Of a DNA stretch of 64,000 nt, positions 26,201-37,790 are shown piece after piece. A model generated the notes under the pieces. That model was not told the DNA's origin. It was given only the letters and a program-made list of their open reading frames with translations, and made no database searches. The first letter of the stretch is position 1. Every line of letters begins with the position of its first letter. A program made the position numbers and the translations under genes. Source of the DNA: Litomosoides sigmodontis (Eukaryota > Nematoda > Chromadorea > Rhabditida > Onchocercidae); assembly GCA_963070105.1 (NCBI GenBank), contig OY718808.1, positions 9,957,398 through 10,021,397 on the forward strand. Reading direction: 5' to 3'.

Positions 26201-28320
26201 TTTTCGTTATTATTTAAATTGTTTGAATTCGAATTAAAAGAATAATTATTAGGAAAATTGTAATGAAATGAGTAAAATTCTGTTTACTTCTTCCACTTTC
26301 ACCCTAGCCAACAAAATATTTCGAAGTACAACGGATGCACGCATTTCATGCATCAAAATAACACAATAATACCGAATTCCAAATTAAGTTTAAATTGTTT
26401 CTATGACAACTAATAGTATTTATTCCTCATGTACCATCAATAAAGTTAACTGAATTTAAATCAAAAAAAGGGAGAAAAAAAGGATAAGTTTGAAAGGAAA
26501 TAAAAACACATTTCTTTGGTTTGAGAGAAAAATGGAGAAAGAGAGAGGGAGAGAGAAAGAGCAAAAATAAAGTTAAATAAAAAACGATATGTGGAGGCAA
26601 TTGGGCAATAAATAATTTGCTGAAAAAAATTTTTATATTAATAAAATCCTCGAATATTTCTAATAAGAAAAGACATAATTTGAAAAAAAAAAACTGAATT
26701 CATCAAGAAAAACTCGAATTTGCAAAATTCGTTGTTTCTATTGCCTGAAAAAATGTGATTTTTGAGGTTAATTTCAACCGGTAAATTTTTAACGGATTGC
26801 CTACAATGATTGGATGGAAAAATATTTGGGGAAAGTTAAGGATTATTGCATAAGAATTCGAAGGCAACGCTCACTTCACGTCACTTGCGTAGCATCCCAC
26901 GTCAGTAGCAGAAACCTCCCTCCCTCCCTTGTCAATCAGTCAACCTTGATCGACCTGATACTGCAAAAGCCATTGCTAATCAAAGCAACACAAACCAAAT
27001 TATCAAGTTGCGCGTGTAAAAGATGAGAAAAAAGTGTACGTATTATTTATATCTAAAAAAGGGAGGTGAAGCGTCCGATGTCGCATTGTGCTTATAAAAT
27101 CCTTCCTTCCCATCCTTCTTTTCACATATTTAATTAGCAATAATAAGGTAGTGAAGCAGTAAAAGGAATATGACACTGACTGCGCGTTGAATTCAAACTT
27201 CAGCTAATTTTGGATTGAATTTAATTCGTAGGATTTGGTACGGACCGACGGTGGCTGGGAAGAGCAGAAAGGCTTACTCATTATTAGTATGAAGCAGACA
27301 TTGAACTTTGCTTTTCTTCTTTTTTTGGATCAACAAGGAAGTATTTGTTTAAAAATCAATAGAAATGAAGTTTTAAGCTTGCTTTATAAACTTGCTAAAT
27401 CAAAACCCACAACTTATGCAAATGAGAAGCGGAATCACACAACTACGGAAGTTTCGATTTCAAGCAACTACGTGCCTTTCGTGTTATGTGCTTTGATACA
27501 GTCAGTCTCGCCGAAAAAGGCTTTTCCAAGGCTCTTCATCATCTGCTGTATTTCTCTAAAGAGCCAAGTCGACCGAAGAATATGCAAATTTGTCGAGATA
27601 ACCTCTCTCTCATTACTTGCGAAGTAGACTCACTTCTAGTGTTGAAAAAGTTGATTTAAATAATAATTGAAGTATTAAAATATAGCAGATTATGAGATTA
27701 AATGATAGATAGGTGAATAAAGGATTTATCAGCAACTATCATCGCTGATGCCGTTATCAAGCAAACATTAGTTGTTCAGTAATATTTGCTTTATATTACT
27801 ATTATGGTATATCAAATCTAAATTATCTGCCAATAAGGAGTCATTAATGCCATGAAATGATTGAAATCATTAATGTTATCATTTGAATTGCTATACTTTA
27901 AAATTAAAAGCTGCGCTTTTAGTAACTACGCTATTGTTTCCACTGGCAGTACATCACTAGCACATCGATATCCACCACTGCTGTTAATGTTAACATTATC
28001 ATTATCATGATTTAATAGGAAATGAGGGAGTGATATCGAAGCGCAGTTCGCCATCACCAACTGACCAGCACTCTTTCAGCTTGAATGTCCTTTGAAATTG
28101 CTGTCATCGATTAAAAGCAACGAAAGTGAAAGAGAAAAGCGTCCGCTTGCAATAAATTCTTCAAACTTCTGCTGTAAATTAAAGTGGTATTACCTGCTAA
28201 TGGCAATTCCATAACCGCTCTGTCGTCTCTTTATCACCCGCACTGTCGCACTTCCTTTCCGTTTTGAATCGTGCTTATCAACGATTGTGTTAAAGCGTAT
28301 ACTACCGTTTCGATATTCAT
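19981..28320 (-). CDS. kcnl: Small-conductance Ca2+-activated K+ channel (SK/KCNN family), N-terminus incomplete
   Basis: Plasma-membrane K+ channel gated by Ca2+ through bound calmodulin. Twelve phase-consistent exons: 28320-28194, 24145-23986, 23745-23656, 23377-23263, 22981-22830, 22521-22364, 22173-22116, 21887-21869, 21599-21535, 21263-21067, 20967-20808 and 20379-19981, giving about 565 codons to a TGA. In order: a basic cytoplasmic N-part; S1 (ISLAFGLAGLIFVIIDSEI); S2; a GADDWR loop; S4-like FLRAYLLCRFMVLHSK; S5; the pore with GYGDIVPN; S6 (GIVGAGVSSALIAVISRK); AEKHVNNFMADSKLT; then RHHQRRFLQAIYDFRRIKWD, matching the family calmodulin-binding helices. A coiled-coil-like tail runs into polyglutamine. 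Oddities are a 19-nt pore microexon and an extra 15 residues after QQTWL. The first coding exon(s) upstream of 28320 were not found. The family call is secure; which of the worm paralogues it is cannot be told. Confidence 0.93.
20212..20265 (-). repeat. In-frame CAG array encoding polyglutamine
   Basis: Eighteen uninterrupted CTG units on the plus strand read as CAG in the last exon of the channel gene. They encode a Gln run after the tail helix (ELQYTLK) and before RQQPFSHRKPNQQQ. A pure codon array of this kind is prone to length polymorphism. Confidence 0.95.
24146..28193 (-). other. Large intron of the channel gene
   Basis: This 4.0-kb interval separates the 28320-28194 exon from the S1 exon. 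The junction phases agree (AG|T giving Ser). It contains a polypurine GA-rich tract at about 24714-24765, further GA-rich stretches near 26530, and a few short open frames on the plus strand. None of these is supported as a gene. A plus-strand AAGATGCCG start with a donor CGCA|GTAAGA at 25287-25312 is suggestive only. Confidence 0.6.
24714..24765. repeat. Polypurine GA-rich tract
   Basis: The plus strand runs almost entirely in A and G (AGAGAG, GGGAGAGGG, GGAGGAGGG) inside the channel gene's large intron. Such tracts can form unusual DNA structures. No function is claimed. Confidence 0.8.
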
Positions 28321-31300
28321 CTGGAAGAGCAACAGCAATTGGCAAAACTGCATGATATTTCACCAATGAAAATTTAAAAGGGAACACTTTAAATTTTCTG
28401 AGATAAAACAATTTTAATTTTGGACTACTCTGATTTTAAATGTTTGCTATTTTACCACATTTTTCTCTTCTCCCTACTTAATTTACTTAAGCTTTCTAAT
28501 ACTTTTTTGAATTTATCAAAGGTTTACTCGTCCAGTGATGATTCATTATTAATCATTCATCTATCATAAGTTAACATATGACGTAGATCACGCTGAAAAT
28601 TCAACAGATTGCAATATTCATTTCATTATTTATCGCATTACATTATCGCGCATGTAACGCAAATTACGTGCCCACGTAATAAGCTATGGTAAGATCAAGT
28701 GAAGTTTTCGGGTCACCTTACTTATCGGAACACGCAGCAATTAACTTGTACATCCTATATGTGTGACCATCGTGAATCGTTGCTAGCTGACTTAAAGTGA
28801 TTTCCGTAAAGGTCGCTGACTGATTAAATTGCTGATATTCCTCACGTTTATTATGCTGATATAAGGGCGGGAATATTTCGGAAACATAATATGGCGAATG
28901 TCTATTGCTCTGCCCAGAATTTGCGTAATTTATTTTTGTGTGGCAGAAGAAGCAATTCATGATGAGCAGGAAGCTGAACACAACCATGTGGAGGGAAGGA
29001 AAAATTAAACAAAATAGAACAATAGCGACAGTCAATTAAACTTCCAATAAGTTTCAACTTCACATGACAAAGCAAAATTAATAGATGAAATTCTGGAAGC
29101 TTCTGTTTACCGCTATATTATAGCAGTAGATAAACTATTAAATAGGAAAATAGACAAGAAAGTCAAGACGAAATAAAGTGAAAATTTCCATCTATTTCAA
29201 CTAAACGAGGTTGACAGAACGGACGTTTTATTTTAACAATTGAAATCTCCGTTAGCTGTGTAATAATTAAAAACTTCGTTTCGGTTGAACTTTCAGCAAA
29301 GGAAGTGTTCAAGGGAAAGAGAAGCTATTTATACGATTGGAAAATTAATTTTATATTTTCTTGAATTTTGTTATTTATTCACATCAAACGCTAAGTAGGA
29401 GAAGAAAGGAAAAACTTACTTTTTAAGAACTAAATTTCATTACAAATTGTTAACGATCAAACATGGCTGCCTCATAAATTCGTTGCATATAACTTGAATT
29501 TAAAAATTCCTTCTTCCTTTCCTTTAGAAGAGTAAATACTTGAGTGTTTTAGGCTCTCAAGTAGCTAAAAGTACGTCGGAGCATACGGTATGAAAGGCAG
29601 ACAGGTTAATTTATCGGAAACACTAGTTGGGAGCTATTCGGTTAAAATTTGAAGGTTTGAGTATTCGATGGTCTTAAACAAATAGCTCTAATGTATGAGA
29701 TGTATTACATCAAAGAAAAAAATCGGAGATTTGGCGATTCAAAGAAAAAGGGAGAAACGGAGGAAATGGCAGATTGCTTGTTTGTTCTTTAGCGAGAAAG
29801 TTTCTCTGCATATATACTCTCTTATATTTTAAAGGAAGTTTGATAAAAAAATTTTATGAAATTTATATCAAAATTAAATGCTTCGTTTTTTAGTTTTTTG
29901 GGACCTCTACCCTGAAAAGGTGTGAAGTATAAGTGACAATTGGCTGGGCAAGCATGCTGCGTAAAATTTATTAGCAGTGCGCTTTCTTGGAATTAAATGC
30001 GATCGGCAGGCCTATTCAAACTTTATGACTACATTTGATAACGTCATTTGCAAATTACGATAATTATGCACAAGGAAGTAACAAAATATGTCTTCTTCAC
30101 GTCACTCACGTATTTCCATACCTTATATCCTTTTTCATGCAGATTGTAATCCCTCTCGAAAACTGATCATAATCTTTTGCTATCAATTTATTCAATAAAG
30201 ATTAGCGAAACGACTTTTGATTCGAGTCGCTTAATCGTACCTAAATCTAAATCTATTTCATATCATATCACTGCCACATCTGCTTCATAAGGAAAAGATT
30301 TGTAGTAAATTTGGCATAAATTGGCATAGCAAAAAGTAGCGGTTATTTGAAGGAAAAAGTTGGAGAAAAATGAAGGAACCTAAAGGCACATCACAGAAAC
30401 AATTATTTGAAATTTTTATCAAAAAGCGCCAATTTAGAATAAACAGCTGTGATCGTAGGTTTGTGAAATGAAGAAGGAAAAGGTGATGGAAGAGAAATAA
30501 TGCTCAAATGTAATTTGCCACAGCGTGAATTCTCAAATGTTTGTCGGACGCTTTCTTATACTGAAATGATAGTAGCCTTTTATTCCCATGCGTTGTCAAC
30601 AATTAGTGTTACACTACAAATACTGCAGTAATTAATTGGCATAATTTTCTGTAAATACTGTAATCGCACCAAGTGATGTGGAAGTGAAGGTGTGGATATA
30701 TCATTAAATACCTACCATTGCTCACAAGCAGTTTTTAACTTTGTAAAACTTGATCTATCAGATAAAAAGAGTCTGCAAATCAGATATTAAAATCATTGAA
30801 ATTTTCTAAAAGGTTAAATATAAAGTTAAATCAGATGCTATTTCAGTAATTTTTTTCGAAAAGAAAACATTGACTTTTATGAAAAGAAAAATGTTGACAA
30901 CTTTTGACCCTCTCGAGCTGGAGGTAATGACCGAAAACATTTCAGACGATCAAATGAGGCTAGAAACTTTTCTGAAAATCATCCAGTAAGATTTGTAACG
31001 CAATCTCTTGTGACTTTTTAATTATATCCTAGCAAACTGTTTCTAAATTAAAATAAAATATATGCTTAAACATGTTTAGGCGATGGAAGAATTTTAACGA
31101 TAGTTCCTTCGTAGGTAAAAATAAGGCGAGCAACTTTAGCTCTAACTTGTTTACTATCACACTTCGTTTGAATTTAGTTGCTCATTCACTCATTCGTCTA
31201 AAATTCTTCGCAAGTCGGAAAATTGGCTAATGAAAAGAGTTGAATGGATTGAATGAATGCAACTGCACTCACTTCAAGTCGGAAAAAACTTATTGCCTTT

Positions 31301-33990
31301 TCCCAAGAAACGGGGCGAAATGGCAAGCCTTTTTCTACCTTGATCTTCGTCCAACTCTCGTAGAATTGCACCGGGACCGGACTCTCGACGCAGTGCTGAC
31401 CTCGACGTCAACAGTGATTTGAATTGGTTTGTGTATCCACTAATACGTAAGATGTCTGAGCTGACCTAAATTAAACTGTGTTTCGACCGGGAAATTATCA
31501 ATTCATGTTGAAATCAAGACCCGACAATACGAGTGATTTCGAAATTTAATTTTCACCGTTTTCCACAATGAAACTTATAAAATTAATCTTCTTATAAGAT
31601 AGTTCCAAATTTCATTGGCGAACTAAAAGTACATACTACTTAATCATAAAGCATTACACAACAAGCATCGATGGATTAAATTCTCATCTCAAATTTGAAT
31701 CCAATGAGATAGGAAGAGGGAGAAAGAGAGGAAAGGGAAGAAAAACAGTAACAAATATGGTCTTTTATACTTAACCAAATTTTTCTTGGAAAAATACTGA
31801 TAGGGTACTTTACTGTTTTTCACGAAAGGAAGGATACGCACTTCTCAGTTGAAAGAATATGAAATTAATTAATAAATGTGTGACCAACTAGGATCTCATT
31901 GATAAACTACGCTCAGTATCTGAAGTAGGAAGGAGTCGATTCTATTACTCCGTCTAGCGAAACCGGTATAGGTAAATTCCGTGCATACTCATTCTTCTGT
32001 GCAATGTGAATACTCATGATGAAAAGAAATTTGGATGGAAAAAAGACTGGTAATTTGAGTTATCCATCAATGGTATTGACATCTCATGAACATTTCATTT
32101 GGATTTTGTTAGCAAAAGCTTTCAGTGCTGAGCCTTTCAACCTGAGCAATAGGATTGTTAAATAAGCGCATTTTGTCGGCGTCGGACTTCACCAAGAAAT
32201 CGCAACTTCGCCCATAACGCTTATCCAGTTGTCCAATGTCATCGCTAAAAATTCAAAAAAAAGTGAAATAAAATAAAGAAGTGATATCTTTCCATAAATT
32301 GTATAAAAATTTTATTTAAAAAAGGGGAAATTTGCATTAGCCAAATATTGAATGATCAAAGTTGCACGTAAAGTTAAATATAAAGTTGTCGATGAGGTTT
32401 TCTTTGTCAATGCTTCTCATGCGCAATCCTCTTTTGAGAGGATTTTCCTTTCAGTTTTATTCCTCAAATAATACACGGCCATACTAAATTGTTTTTCTAA
32501 GAGAAGGCCGAATTACGTGGTGAAACCTCCTCAAAAGATCTAATCGATTTCTGGTCAGCGATATTGGAATGTTGGTATTTTAACTCGATTTCATGAGAAG
32601 GGAGGGATAATATAAGTATGGAGCGAAATCATAGTACTGAAGAATGAAAAGTTTTGAAAGACCAAATTTTTCAAATTTTGAAATACTTTCGCTTTTCTCT
32701 TTAAATTAGCAAAGCAAATGAAGAATTAGCAGAATTGTGCAAACAGTGTTAAAAATTAAATGAATAAATATTCATTTATTTATCAGTTTATCAAATTTAT
32801 CAAACTATTATTGATACTGAAAAAATGAAATTTCTTGGAAAACCAATTAATGAAAAGATTAGTTAATGCATTTGTAACACCTTATTAAAATGGCACAGTA
32901 AGTGAGAAAATTTCAATATAATTTCTAATTAATGAGAAAGATACAAATGTATTAATGAGCCTACATGGTGCTATTCCGCGGTGATGAATTTGTTACCGTT
33001 GCACCTTTCTGCAATGTTCGACCGTCCGGACCACACACCGGCATGGCCTGTATCCTCTTTTCTCCCTTTTTCCTCTCTCAGCCGAAATAGAAAAAGGAAG
33101 ATAGTTCGGGGGAATTCATGGGATAAATTATAATCACTCCACTGCGGTAATGCTACAACACAAATTAGGTAAAAATAAGTGTGCAACGACGCGACGGTAG
33201 TTTGGAATGGTTGGAGAAGATGTGCATGGCGTGATATGATAAGATGTGACAGTGTCAGGGCGTATCCTATCACATTGCAAAGCGGTATTTTGGTGAAAGC
33301 ATCAGTGGCGGCATCTCTTCATCTCATCGCATGCATTTTCTTCTTTTATTGACCAACGCGGTCAGTTGGAATCGCCGATTTTCGTTGCAAAGATCGATCG
33401 CAGCTTGCTTTTCAGCAATAATAATGTTTAATAAATAATCGAAACGAACGAAGCACAGTGATGTAATGCTTTACGTGTTTCATGCAAAACATGCATATGT
33501 AAGACGCAATGAAATGGGCAGATTATTCCTCAGTACAGCATTTTATTAACAATTAAAAAGGGTTAAATAATTCCGCGAGCTAATCGGAATTGCTTGGATG
33601 TGCGATGCTGATTCAGACGTGCTTAGAGGTCAGCCGAGTCGAGAATCGAAACTAATAAAGAAGGCAATTAGCAGAAAGCTTATGCAAATTTCTTCCCTTT
33701 CGAAGTAAATTATAGGTTGCTTGTGCGATGGAAGAGAGCGCAAGGCAGTATTAATTACATGTTAATTGCTCCGCACTCGTTTTGAGATCATTCGTAATTT
33801 CATGTCAACATATTTCTTCCATCTCAGAGTCATAATCTCACTCATTTTTGCACACTGAATGAATTCTCTCTCCGACTGTTGAAGCGAAACGACAACGCCT
33901 TACCCCCAATTTCAACAAAGTGCAAAAATTTGAAAACAGCCCAAAGCATGATGAGATGACTTGTGCAGCACATTGCTAAGCATAATCTGG
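28321..33990. other. Non-coding stretch upstream of the channel gene
   Basis: Mainly AT-rich unique DNA, where the missing first exon(s) of the channel could lie. Minus-strand 29033-28718 has a 105-codon open frame with a hydrophobic start and a protein-like end (ITLSQLATIHDGHTYRMYKL), followed by A|GTAAGG. Its phase does not match the next channel exon directly, and it does not open with ATG at its extreme 5' end. A plus-strand frame near 33580-33706 (WMCDADSDVLRGQPSRESK) ends at a GTAAAT donor, but its acceptor is weak. Confidence 0.35.
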
Positions 33991-34079
33991 CATTGTACGA
34001 CAAGTTCTACTCTAACTTGCTTTTGAGTAGTAATTGCAGTTAAGATTGCTACTCAAAAGTAACGGTAGAACGAACAATG
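33991..34079 (+). ncRNA. Pre-miRNA-like hairpin candidate
   Basis: The 89-nt segment folds on paper into three stacked stems. The outer stem pairs CATTGT (33991-33996) with ACAATG (34074-34079). The middle stem pairs TTCTAC (34005-34010) with GTAGAA (34065-34070). The inner stem is 18 bp, pairing 34017-34034 with 34045-34062 and including two G-U wobbles, around a 10-nt loop. This is about 30 bp in all, with two asymmetric internal loops, which suits a microRNA precursor. The arms were not recognised as a known miRNA. The complementary strand could fold similarly, so the strand is provisional. Confidence 0.4.
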
Positions 34080-36471
34080 ATGAATTTGAATTTGAGAGTA
34101 CGCAGCTAACATTTTTACTTTTTGGTGGGGTTTAGCTACCCTGGTTCCAATATTAATGTAGCAATAGACAAAATGGAGAGGTTAGTAATGCATTGTGACT
34201 TGTCGAGCAAACTGTATCAAAAGCAAAACAAAACGTGAAATGCATTTAAATTCGTTGAATTGAAACACTGGCATATTTTGAATAAATTTTATGGCGAATT
34301 CATGAAGTGGTGTATTGATACTTCCCATAAGGATTTCTTAAATTCTCGCCATAGAAATCATTTTAATTTTAATTTGAACACTTTATTAATCAAAATACAA
34401 CGAGCAAGCAAATATTATAAATTACACAAAAAAATGTAACCATTTTTGATTGCCGTGATTGATTAATGACCAAAGAATTGAAATAGTGGAAGAGAAAGGA
34501 AAAGATTTCGTTCGTTCGATATATAATGAATGGGAAAGTGTTATTACTTCGATGGAATAGATATTTCGGCTCCGAAAGGAAAACAGAAAATGGCCAAGTT
34601 TTTGAAAATTTTAAAACATAAATTTGTTCAAACAGTGGCATCTCAATTTTCCTTCATTTTCGCAGTCCGAGGGAACGAACAAATTTGTTCAACTTATTTT
34701 TTCAGCAGACGATCGTTTTCTTCTTTTGAAACTTAAACCTAAAGATTCAGGAGTGATAGCGTACTAAAACAATAGATAGCAGCATTATTCATTGATTAAC
34801 TGATTAACGATAATACGACCGGAGGAACGGGTTATCAAAATTTCATGCAATTTCTATGCTTTTATTTTTGAAAAGACTTCTATGTCTCACCAACTTCAAC
34901 TTTTAATTGTCAGAATTTCCAGCAACTTTTAACATTTCTTTAATCCGATTTCAAGCATCTCTTAAGCACCTTTAAAGAGTTGACAGCTTCGGTAATAAGT
35001 AGGACAAGAAAGAAATAGAAAAAATTGAGCTCGAGATCTTTAGAAGGTCCGAAAATTCAGTTTGTAAAGAGATTTGTGAGAACAATATTTATGTGCTCTT
35101 GTCCGTACTAACAACAAGTGGAAATTTGATCTGAAAACAATCATTGCATAATTACCTTTATTATACTTTCATGGAGGACTTAGCAGCTAAAAGAGTGAGC
35201 AACAGAACAAGGTGCAAGTAGTGAAAATTTCAAGTTCATCAAATCAGCGCCTCTCACATTTCAGTTGCAAAATTCGATTACCATTTTCTTGCTAATTTTT
35301 CGAAATCGAATAATAGCTTAGTGAAAAAGGTTTTTTTCCGTTGCAATAGTCGGTCATTAAGTGCTTGAAAATCAATTAGTGTTATTAACTAAATCTTTTT
35401 GTTTTCCTCTGCGAAAAAAGGCGGAAAACAATTTCAATTTTATTTTTCAATCAGCTAATTAAAGTTATGTATTCTATCAACCGTTTATAGGTTTGAAGAT
35501 AAAACTTACACGGAGGGAAAAAGGAATTAAAGTACGACGGTTTAAATATTTAAGAGAGCGTAGCGCTTATACAACATCTTTTTATTCTTTAATTTTATGT
35601 GCAGGTTTTAGCAAGATGTTGCAGAAAAAAATGTGTTAGCGGAAGGAAGGAGGAGGTTTGTGGAAGGCTTTCAAAATTAATTCAGCTACCGACCACCTAT
35701 AATTTCACACCTACAACACCCATAAAAGTTCTTTGCTTCGTCTTCCAGCTGCTTCATTGCGACCATTCTCAGACATTCTCTTCCGCTACTCCGATGACGA
35801 TCTCTCTGTACACAATACTATCTATCACTCACGCAACCAGCGTTATTAGCTGACAGCACGACTAGGTGCATGCATATTTACAATCACAAGTTTTCAACTT
35901 CTTCTTCCTTCTCATTTTTCATTCCCTAATATATTACGCAATTTACTACACCTACGGCACATGAATACGTGTAAATTATGAAGTGAAGTAGAAATCCGGT
36001 TGACTGTCGACAGCTTGAGATCGAGGTAATTGCGAAAAGTTCGCTTCCATGTAAGTAAGCTAATGAGCAGTTTTTAATGTTTTTAGTAATACAACCTCAG
36101 TCATTCAATCTAATATCAAATGGAATTATCGACATATAAGCTGAGAATAACTCACTTACAGTTAACAGACATAAATAGTAGGAATGTCAATTTGAAACGA
36201 GAAATTGGGTCTCGCCAGTTTTTTGGCATTTTCAAACTATTTCTTTTCCGCCTTCCCTCTTTTCTGAATACTCATTTAAATTTTACCGTTTATTCCTTTA
36301 TTCTCAATCGATCGAAATCTAAAATGAGTTACGTCGGTTTGTTCGAAGTGACTCCTTCCATTAAATCTACTAAAAGCATCCTTTCGGTTAAATGTTTACA
36401 TTTGGAACGATACTCTGAGAAGAAGCCAAAGACTGCATTTTATTTCTCTCCTATCCACACGTAATAGACAG

Positions 36472-36564
36472 CAGCAGCAGCAGTAGCCGCAATAGTAGTA
36501 GTACTACTATGTAGTAGTAGTAGTAGTAGTAGTAGGAGGAGGAGGAGGAGGAGGAGGAGGAGGA
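36472..36564. repeat. Compound trinucleotide repeat (CAG, AGT, AGG)
   Basis: A CAG run is followed by a broken segment containing the palindrome TAGTAGTACTACTA, then AGT repeats and about ten AGG units. No supported coding frame uses it. Confidence 0.9.
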
Positions 36565-37735
36565 GCTAGTAATTAGTGATTAGTAAGTAATATTAGTAAT
36601 AGTGACGGACGCAAATATTTTTTATTTCTTAGTTGGAGTATTACTGTTAACGGCACTGCTAGCGGTGACTGTGACAGGAAGAATGATAGCTTAGGACAAT
36701 TCCTAACAGGAACGTAATTAAAAAAGATTTCCTGGCGCATGCAACATGCAGCAAAAACAGCGTGATATGCACTATGCACATGCATACCTGTTGGTGGCAA
36801 TTACACGTACGTCACTATTATCAGTAATCGGCTATATAGCAGTTCGAACTATTCACGAGGGTTCACTAAATAGTTCCCTGATTTCTATAAAAAATAAGGA
36901 AATTTCAGGCAGAAGTGCAAGCAAACAAAAAGCAGGAATGGAAGTAATACTCCAATTAATTGTAAAACTGCAAAGTGAACAGGAAAGATTACAAATCAGT
37001 TCTTTCAATTAACAGCCGAAACGCAAGGATGATAAAAGAGGAGGTGAATAAGGAGAGGTAGCTATTACCCTTTGATCGCACTGTATAGCATTACTGTTTG
37101 TACTATTTCGAAAGGTAAAGTTGTGCCAGTTGGATCAGTGGGAGATATCGCTGCTGTTGGATTGGAGAGGCTTAGCAGCAGCTTGCTGATAGATTAACAA
37201 AAAGGTAAAGCGATGAGAACAGTTGAAGAAGTCCTGTTCGAAGAGTTCGGAAGGGGGGATTTGATGAGTTTGCAGCATAGAAGGGAAAGTTGCTGATTGA
37301 CAAATAAACGAATAAAAGGTGACGAGGGAAGGGATGAACAGATTTCTGCAAACGTGTGGAGAGGCGTTCTGCTCGCAGCGTCTATCACAATCGTTAGTGC
37401 GAATGGGAATTGACGTTGAAAGCTTGAAACCTGGCTAATGTAGTGTGTGTGTTTCGAGAGTATTGATCGATCTGTTTCAGTTCATAAAATAGAATTGCAT
37501 TAATGTGAATTTCTCTTCTCTCTTCAGTACACCAAAAAATTAAAATGAAACGGTACACAATTACTGCTAATATAAAATACTTATACAGTGAGGAGTCAGT
37601 CAATAAAAATTTTTATAAAGTCTTTAATTTGTAAAAATTTGAGAAGTTGGTAACGATGGAAATGGACAGAAGTCGTCATACTTCAAGCTTTCATGCTTAG
37701 AGAGAGCGAAAGTAAGGAAAAGAAGGATTGCATTT

Positions 37736-37790
37736 GGGAGGGAGGGGGGGAGGGGAGAGGGAAAGAGGTGGGGAGGGGGGAAATGACGTG
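37736..37790 (+). other. G-run tract with canonical quadruplex pattern
   Basis: The plus strand has GGGAGGGAGGGGGGGG, then AGGGG, AGAGGG and GTGGGGAGGGGGG within about 55 bp. This satisfies the four-run, short-loop quadruplex pattern more than once. It is striking in an AT-rich background. The nearest identified gene is more than 2 kb away. Confidence 0.75.

Noticed and set aside
27235..27627. A 130-codon plus-strand frame inside the channel's large intron
   Set aside because: It begins at TTG, has no recognisable motif, and no clear splice or promoter context. It may be chance.
28194..28411. Extending the first found channel exon upstream to 28411 as the start
   Set aside because: The codon at the 5' end of that frame is TTG, not ATG, and a good acceptor (GCTCTTCCAG) lies just before 28320.
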